Part shown: one piece after another, positions 49,814 through 53,482 of the stretch
Position numbering within the stretch: position 1 is the stretch's first letter
How the letters are laid out: the number at the start of each line of letters is the position of its first letter
Source: Lysobacteraceae bacterium
Lineage (GTDB): Bacteria; Pseudomonadota; Gammaproteobacteria; Xanthomonadales; Xanthomonadaceae
NCBI GenBank assembly: GCA_003241895.1
Contig: QBLY01000006.1
Location: forward strand, 1-53,482
Length of the DNA: 53,482 nt
Reading direction: 5' to 3'
Made by a program: the position numbers and the translations under genes
The notes under the pieces: model-generated
Told to the model about the DNA's origin: nothing
The model's database searches: none
Seen by the model: only the letters and a program-made list of their open reading frames with translations

Positions 49814-50731
49814 ATGACGCAGCAATACCCCGACCACATCTGGCACAACGGCAGCATCAAGCCGTGGGCCGACGCCACCGTCCACGTCATGGCGCACGGC
49901 CTGCACTACGGTTCGTCGGTGTTCGAGGGCATCCGCAGCTACGCCACGCCCGACGGCCAGGCCATCTTCCGCCTCACCGACCACCTCAAGCGCCTGTACG
50001 CGTCGGCCAAGATCTACGACATGTACATGCCCTACGACGTGCCCACGCTGGCCCAGGCCTGCCGTGACGTGATCACCGCGAACGAGCTGAAAAAAGCCTA
50101 CCTGCGCCCGATCGCCTACCGCGGCCTGGGCGGCTTCGGGCTGACGGCCGACACGCCCACCGACCTGGCCATCGCCGCCTGGCACATGGGCCCGTACCTG
50201 GGGCCCGACGTGCTGGAAGCCGGCATCGATGCCTGCGTATCGAGCTGGCAGCGCTTCGCGCCCAACACCATTCCCTCGGGCGCCAAGGCCGGCGGCAACT
50301 ACCTCAACGGCCAGCTGGTGGCGCGCGAGGCGCGGCGCCTGGGCTTCGGTGAAGGCATCGCGCTGGCGTCCACCGGCCTGCTCAGCGAGGGCGCGGGCGA
50401 AAACCTGTTCCTGGTGATCGACGGCGCGCTGCACACCACGCCGATCAGCGCAGCGCTGCTCAACGGCATCACCCGCAACTCCATCATCACCCTGGCCAAG
50501 GCCAACGGCATCGAATGCGTGGAGCGCGACATCCCGCGCGAATACCTCTACCTGTGCGACGAGCTGTTCATGTGCGGCACCGCAGCCGAAATCACGCCGA
50601 TCCGCTCGGTGGACGGCCGCCAGGTGGGCGCCGGCAAGCCCGGCCCGGTGACACGCCGCGTGCAGGAGCTTTTCTTCGGCCTCTTCGAAGGCCGCACGCC
50701 CGACACTCACGGCTGGCTGGAGTACGTCTGA
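49814..50731 (+). CDS. ilvE: Branched-chain amino acid aminotransferase
   Basis: PLP enzyme exchanging amino groups between Val, Leu or Ile and 2-oxoglutarate; last step of branched-chain synthesis. The 305-residue class IV aminotransferase has VHVMAHGLHYGSSVFEGIRS at the N-terminus, YLRPIAYRG, SGAKAGGNYLNGQLVAREAR with the PLP-binding Lys, EGAGENLFLV and MCGTAAEITPIRSVDGRQVG. These match the E. coli IlvE-type subgroup rather than D-amino acid or ADC lyase branches. ATG 49814 follows CCAGGAG. It is convergent with the histidine kinase gene, 19 nt apart. Confidence 0.94.
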   Translation: MTQQYPDHIWHNGSIKPWADATVHVMAHGLHYGSSVFEGIRSYATPDGQAIFRLTDHLKRLYASAKIYDMYMPYDVPTLAQACRDVITANELKKAYLRPIAYRGLGGFGLTADTPTDLAIAAWHMGPYLGPDVLEAGIDACVSSWQRFAPNTIPSGAKAGGNYLNGQLVAREARRLGFGEGIALASTGLLSEGAGENLFLVIDGALHTTPISAALLNGITRNSIITLAKANGIECVERDIPREYLYLCDELFMCGTAAEITPIRSVDGRQVGAGKPGPVTRRVQELFFGLFEGRTPDTHGWLEYV

Positions 50732-50750
50732 AGGCCTGCCTGACGCCCAG

Positions 50751-52034
50751 TCAGTCGTCCGCGAAACGCAGCACCGCCACCGCGCCCAGCTCCGGCCGCG
50801 GCGCGATGCTCACCTGCCACTCGTACAGTTCGCACAGGCGGCGAACGATGGACAGGCCGATGCCGCCGCCCGCCGTGCCGCCGGCGCCCGAGCCGCGGTA
50901 GCCGCGTTCGAACAGGCGTGCGGCGTCCTCTTCGCTCAGGCCCGGGCCGGTGTCTTCGATACGCACCTGGTGCGCCTCCACCACGATGCGCACTTCACCT
51001 TGGCTGGTGTATTTGCAGGCGTTGCCGATCAGGTTGCCCAGCGCCACGGCCAGCACGGCCTCCGGCGCTTCGGCAACAGCGTCAGGGTCGCCCTCCACGA
51101 TGACTTCGATGGGCTTGCCGCCCAGCTGCGTGCGGCTGGCGTCGGCCAACTGCTGGCACAGCCGCAGCAGCGGGGTGTGGCCGATGCCGCGCTCGTTGCG
51201 CGAAAGCAGCAGCAGCGCCGTGGTCAGGTCGGTGCTCTGCACCGCCGCGCGCTCGATGCGCAGCAGCCGCTGCCGGGTTTTCTCCGGCAGGTCGGGGTTG
51301 GCCAGCAGCAGTTCGGTGGCGCCGCGGATCACGGCCAGCGGCGTGCGCAGCTCATGGCTGACGTCGGAGTTGAACTCGCGGTCGCGCTTCACCAGCGCCG
51401 TCATCTGCTCGGCGTAGTCGTCCAGAACGGCGGCCAGCTGGCCCACTTCGTCGTTGGCGAAGTGCGGCGCCAGTTTCTTGGGTTTTTCGCTGCCGGCCAT
51501 GCCTTTCATGCGGTGTGCCAGCTCGGTCAGCGGGCTGATCACGCGCTTGGACGACCACACGCCAATCACCAGCGACATCAGCGAAAACAGGGCCACCACG
51601 CCGATAAGCGCATACATCAGCTGCTTCTGGCTGGCGCGCTGCTGGCTGATGTCGTAGCGCAGGAAGAACCAGAAGCCATCGTCCTTCTTCACCGCCAGCT
51701 TGTAGGTGATGATGGCGCCGTCCTCGCCCGGCTCGCTGATCTCGTGCACGCCGTCGGGCAGGTTCTTCCAGTTGAAAGGCACGTTGCCGTACTTGCGTTC
51801 GCTGTAGACGATGCCCCTGATCTTCTCGAACTCGAGGCCGATGGGATCCTCGGGTGCGGCGTAGAACGTTTCGGCGTAGTCCTGCAAGTTGCCGTACAGC
51901 GCCTCTCCGATCAGCTGGTCCTCCAAGCGCTCGCGCAGCAGCACCGTGGCCGTGGCGAACAGCGCCGTCAGGCCGAAGCCCAGCAGGAAGAACGACAGGA
52001 TGATCCGGCTGCGAAGCCTACGCCGGTAGCGCAT
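50751..52034 (-). CDS. Sensor histidine kinase
   Basis: Inner-membrane two-component sensor of 427 residues. TM1 at about 11-33 (IILSFFLLGFGLTALFATAT), a periplasmic domain of about 110 residues, TM2 at about 143-165 and a HAMP linker (KRVISPLTELAHRMKG) are followed by FNSDVSHELRTPLAVIRGAT with the phospho-accepting His. The ATPase domain comprises LGNLIGNACKYTSQGEV (N box), RIEDTGPGLSEEDAARLFER and GGGIGLSIVRRLCE. The signal is unknown; the periplasmic part has no domain I recognise. It lies 5 nt downstream of its regulator gene, in one operon. Confidence 0.92.
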   Translation of the reverse strand: MRYRRRLRSRIILSFFLLGFGLTALFATATVLLRERLEDQLIGEALYGNLQDYAETFYAAPEDPIGLEFEKIRGIVYSERKYGNVPFNWKNLPDGVHEISEPGEDGAIITYKLAVKKDDGFWFFLRYDISQQRASQKQLMYALIGVVALFSLMSLVIGVWSSKRVISPLTELAHRMKGMAGSEKPKKLAPHFANDEVGQLAAVLDDYAEQMTALVKRDREFNSDVSHELRTPLAVIRGATELLLANPDLPEKTRQRLLRIERAAVQSTDLTTALLLLSRNERGIGHTPLLRLCQQLADASRTQLGGKPIEVIVEGDPDAVAEAPEAVLAVALGNLIGNACKYTSQGEVRIVVEAHQVRIEDTGPGLSEEDAARLFERGYRGSGAGGTAGGGIGLSIVRRLCELYEWQVSIAPRPELGAVAVLRFADD

Positions 52035-52039
52035 CGGGC

Positions 52040-52720
52040 TCAGCTCGCTTCGAGGTCGGCAATCCGGTAGCCGATGCCGTGACGGGTCTGGATCAGCGCC
52101 TTCTCGAACGGCTTGTCCACCGCGGCGCGCAGGCCGTGGATGTGCACGCGCAGCGAATCGCTGTCGGGCAGTTCTTCGCCCCAGACGCGGGTTTCAAGCT
52201 CCTGGCGGGTCACCACCGACGGCGACGCCTCCATCAGCGACTGCAGGATCTTGAGCGCCGTGGGGTTGAGCTGCAGAAGCTTGCCGCCGCGGCGCACTTC
52301 CAGCGTGTCCAGGTTGTATTCCAAATCGGCCACCAGCAGCACGCGCGGCTGGGCGGCCTTGCCGCGCCGGGCCAGCACGGCCAGGCGGGCCTCCACTTCC
52401 TGCAGCGCGAAGGGCTTGACCAGGTAGTCGTCGGCGCCCGAGTCGAAGCCCTCGAGCTTGTTGTCGAGCGAATCGCGGGCGGTGAGCATCAGCACCGGCG
52501 TCTGCTTGCGGCCTTCCTGGCGCAGCTTGCGGCAGACCTCCAACCCGTCCATGCCGGGCAGGTTGAGGTCGAGCACGATGGCGTCGAAGTCGTTGACCAC
52601 GGCAAGGTGCAGACCGGTCACGCCGTCTGCCGCGTAGTCCACCGTGTGGCCGCGGTCCTCGAGGTAGTCCCCGAGGTTGGCGGCGATGTCACGGTTGTCT
52701 TCAACTACCAGGATTCGCAC
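52040..52720 (-). CDS. OmpR-family response regulator
   Basis: A 226-residue transcription regulator. The receiver domain has MRILVVEDNRDIAANLGDYL with the acidic pair, AIVLDLNLPGMDG with the phospho-accepting Asp (about 51), MLTARDS and DDYLVKPFAL with the conserved Lys. The OmpR/PhoB winged helix follows: LNPTALKILQSLMEASPSVV, RVWGEELPDSDSLRVHIHGL and TRHGIGYRIAD. The partner kinase is the next gene. Targets are not visible; the small exported-protein gene 3 nt upstream on the same strand may be part of the unit. Confidence 0.93.
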   Translation of the reverse strand: MRILVVEDNRDIAANLGDYLEDRGHTVDYAADGVTGLHLAVVNDFDAIVLDLNLPGMDGLEVCRKLRQEGRKQTPVLMLTARDSLDNKLEGFDSGADDYLVKPFALQEVEARLAVLARRGKAAQPRVLLVADLEYNLDTLEVRRGGKLLQLNPTALKILQSLMEASPSVVTRQELETRVWGEELPDSDSLRVHIHGLRAAVDKPFEKALIQTRHGIGYRIADLEAS

Positions 52721-52723
52721 GGG

Positions 52724-53182
52724 TCAATCCCTTCGCGGCTGTGGGGCGCGCTGTTCTTTGCGGAGCGCGTCCTGGTCCTGCTGGCGGCGGCGAGTGCGCT
52801 CGGCCGCGGTAGAGCAGGTGGTCACCTTGCGGTGGCTGCCGGTGGGGACGTCGCGGCTGCAGACGATGCGGCTGTCGAAAGCGGCCTGGGTCAGGATGGT
52901 GTTGACGGTTTCCTGGCTGTTGTACAGGTCGATTTTCCGCTCAGCCGGCAGAGCATCGGGCGTCATGTCGCCTTCGAGCATGGCGGACATGCGGTCAAGC
53001 GATTCACGGACCTTGCCGCGGTCGGCGGACGAGATCTCGGCGTAGGTCTTGCCGTCGGCCAAGCCCTTCTCGATATTGGCGCGCTGGGCAGCGAAATCGC
53101 CTGCGTCGACCGAAACCGGGTTGTTGGCCAGCGCCAGCGGCGCGGCAGCGAGTGTGATCACCAAAGTGAAAATCTTGAACAA
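52724..53182 (-). CDS. Small exported hypothetical protein
   Basis: A protein of 152 residues if started at TTG 53182, which gives the signal peptide MFKIFTLVITLAAAPLALA and has AGGA eight nt upstream; a GTG at 53224 would add 14 residues but has no ribosome site. The mature part is charged and helical (KGLADGKTYAEISSADRGKV, RESLDRMSAMLEGDMTPDAL), with two cysteines (VCSRDVPTG, TTCSTAAER) and a basic C-terminus. I do not recognise the family. It lies 3 nt before the response-regulator gene, so it may be co-transcribed and act near the sensor in the periplasm. Confidence 0.65.
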   Translation of the reverse strand: MFKIFTLVITLAAAPLALANNPVSVDAGDFAAQRANIEKGLADGKTYAEISSADRGKVRESLDRMSAMLEGDMTPDALPAERKIDLYNSQETVNTILTQAAFDSRIVCSRDVPTGSHRKVTTCSTAAERTRRRQQDQDALRKEQRAPQPRRD

Positions 53183-53249
53183 GGCGGATGTCCTGCGGAG
53201 TTGTGGGCTGTCCAGAATACTCACAGACGCGGAGGGATTGCACAGTCCG

Positions 53250-53293
53250 GAAAGAAAAAGGCCCGGGGACGCTTGGAGGCGCCTGCCCGGGCC
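53250..53293 (-). terminator. Rho-independent terminator, minus strand
   Basis: GGCCCGGG (53260-53267) pairs with CCCGGGCC (53286-53293), and on the minus strand the stem is followed by TTTTTCTTT. It ends the transcript coming from the gene that enters the window from the right and insulates the two-component operon. Confidence 0.8.
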
Positions 53294-53416
53294 GAAAGGT
53301 TGCTACTGCCCCGATTGCCGTAATCCGCGGGATGCCGCTCTGACGAGGAGGACCTTGCAGGGTTTCCGGCTGGCCAAGCCTAGGCCCGGACGTATTAAGA
53401 GTCCGTTAAATCCGCT

Positions 53417-53482
53417 TCAGGCTTTGGTTAAACCCGGCTTGCGGCGGGGGGCGGCCTTGGCCGGCCGGATCTTGGGCCGGAC
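53417..53482 (-). CDS. C-terminal end of a basic protein (partial, runs off the window)
   Basis: The minus strand from the window edge encodes VRPKIRPAKAAPRRKPGLTK then A and a TGA at 53417-53419. The Lys/Arg/Pro/Ala-rich tail is typical of nucleic-acid-binding proteins such as histone-like proteins or RNA helicases, but only 21 residues are visible. The terminator at 53250-53293 fits a gene ending here. Confidence 0.4.
   Translation of the reverse strand, partial: VRPKIRPAKAAPRRKPGLTKA

Noticed and set aside
53004-53243. Second minus-strand frame overlapping the small exported protein
   Set aside because: It lacks a signal peptide and ribosome site; the overlapping frame has both.
1-53482. 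CRISPR array
   Set aside because: I found no series of regularly spaced identical direct repeats; the repeated DNA here is paralogous genes and REP-like palindromes.

Overview
The window is a high-GC chromosomal segment, most consistent with a gammaproteobacterium of the Xanthomonadales/Lysobacterales (Lysobacter, Luteimonas or Arenimonas-like). The reasons are the style of the housekeeping genes, the GGGGTCAGGTTCACTT-type palindromic repeats, the lipid gene trio beside metK, and the abundance of TolB-like/TPR membrane proteins. The placement is inferred from gene content and not from a search.

Layout. (1) 1-2640, minus strand: gcvT, then an SPFH-protein/NfeD pair. (2) 2641-7097: a gap with a small palindromic repeat, then four tandem paralogous exported proteins with conserved cysteines. 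(3) 7098-17721: a manganese (yybP-ykoY) riboswitch and UPF0016 exporter, a membrane GGDEF protein, a CNT nucleoside transporter with ribokinase, dusB, a tail-anchored small protein, a YdjM-like membrane protein, metK, and a phospholipid trio (CDP-alcohol phosphatidyltransferase, PlsC-like, CdsA-like). (4) 17760-30280: an accessory island of lower, mixed GC. It holds a ParD/ParE-like toxin-antitoxin pair, a solitary nucleotidyltransferase behind a perfect inverted repeat, McrC and McrB, an IS3-family element, a small secreted peptide with the cysteine spacing of CS-alpha-beta defensins, an 18-bp stretch resembling a tRNA-Leu 3' end, and a type IIG-like restriction enzyme/methylase with a second N6-type DNA methylase. 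(5) 30600-32223: SAH riboswitch, ahcY and a strong terminator. (6) 32471-47570: eight consecutive paralogous genes, all on the plus strand and mostly joined by ATGA/TGATG overlaps. Each encodes an N-terminal membrane module, a TolB-like domain and TPRs. (7) 47571-53482: a DUF3228-like protein, metF, a DUF4124 protein carrying an in-frame palindromic repeat, ilvE, a two-component system, a small exported protein, and the edge of one more gene.

How genes work together. metK, ahcY, metF and gcvT all serve the SAM/methyl and one-carbon cycles. metK and metF share a 22-bp palindrome upstream, while ahcY has the SAH riboswitch, so the cycle seems to be sensed at two points. The island combines modification-dependent cleavage (McrBC), a restriction-modification unit and toxin-like genes. 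The most unusual parts are the eight-gene TolB/TPR array, the four-gene exported-protein array and the defensin-like peptide.
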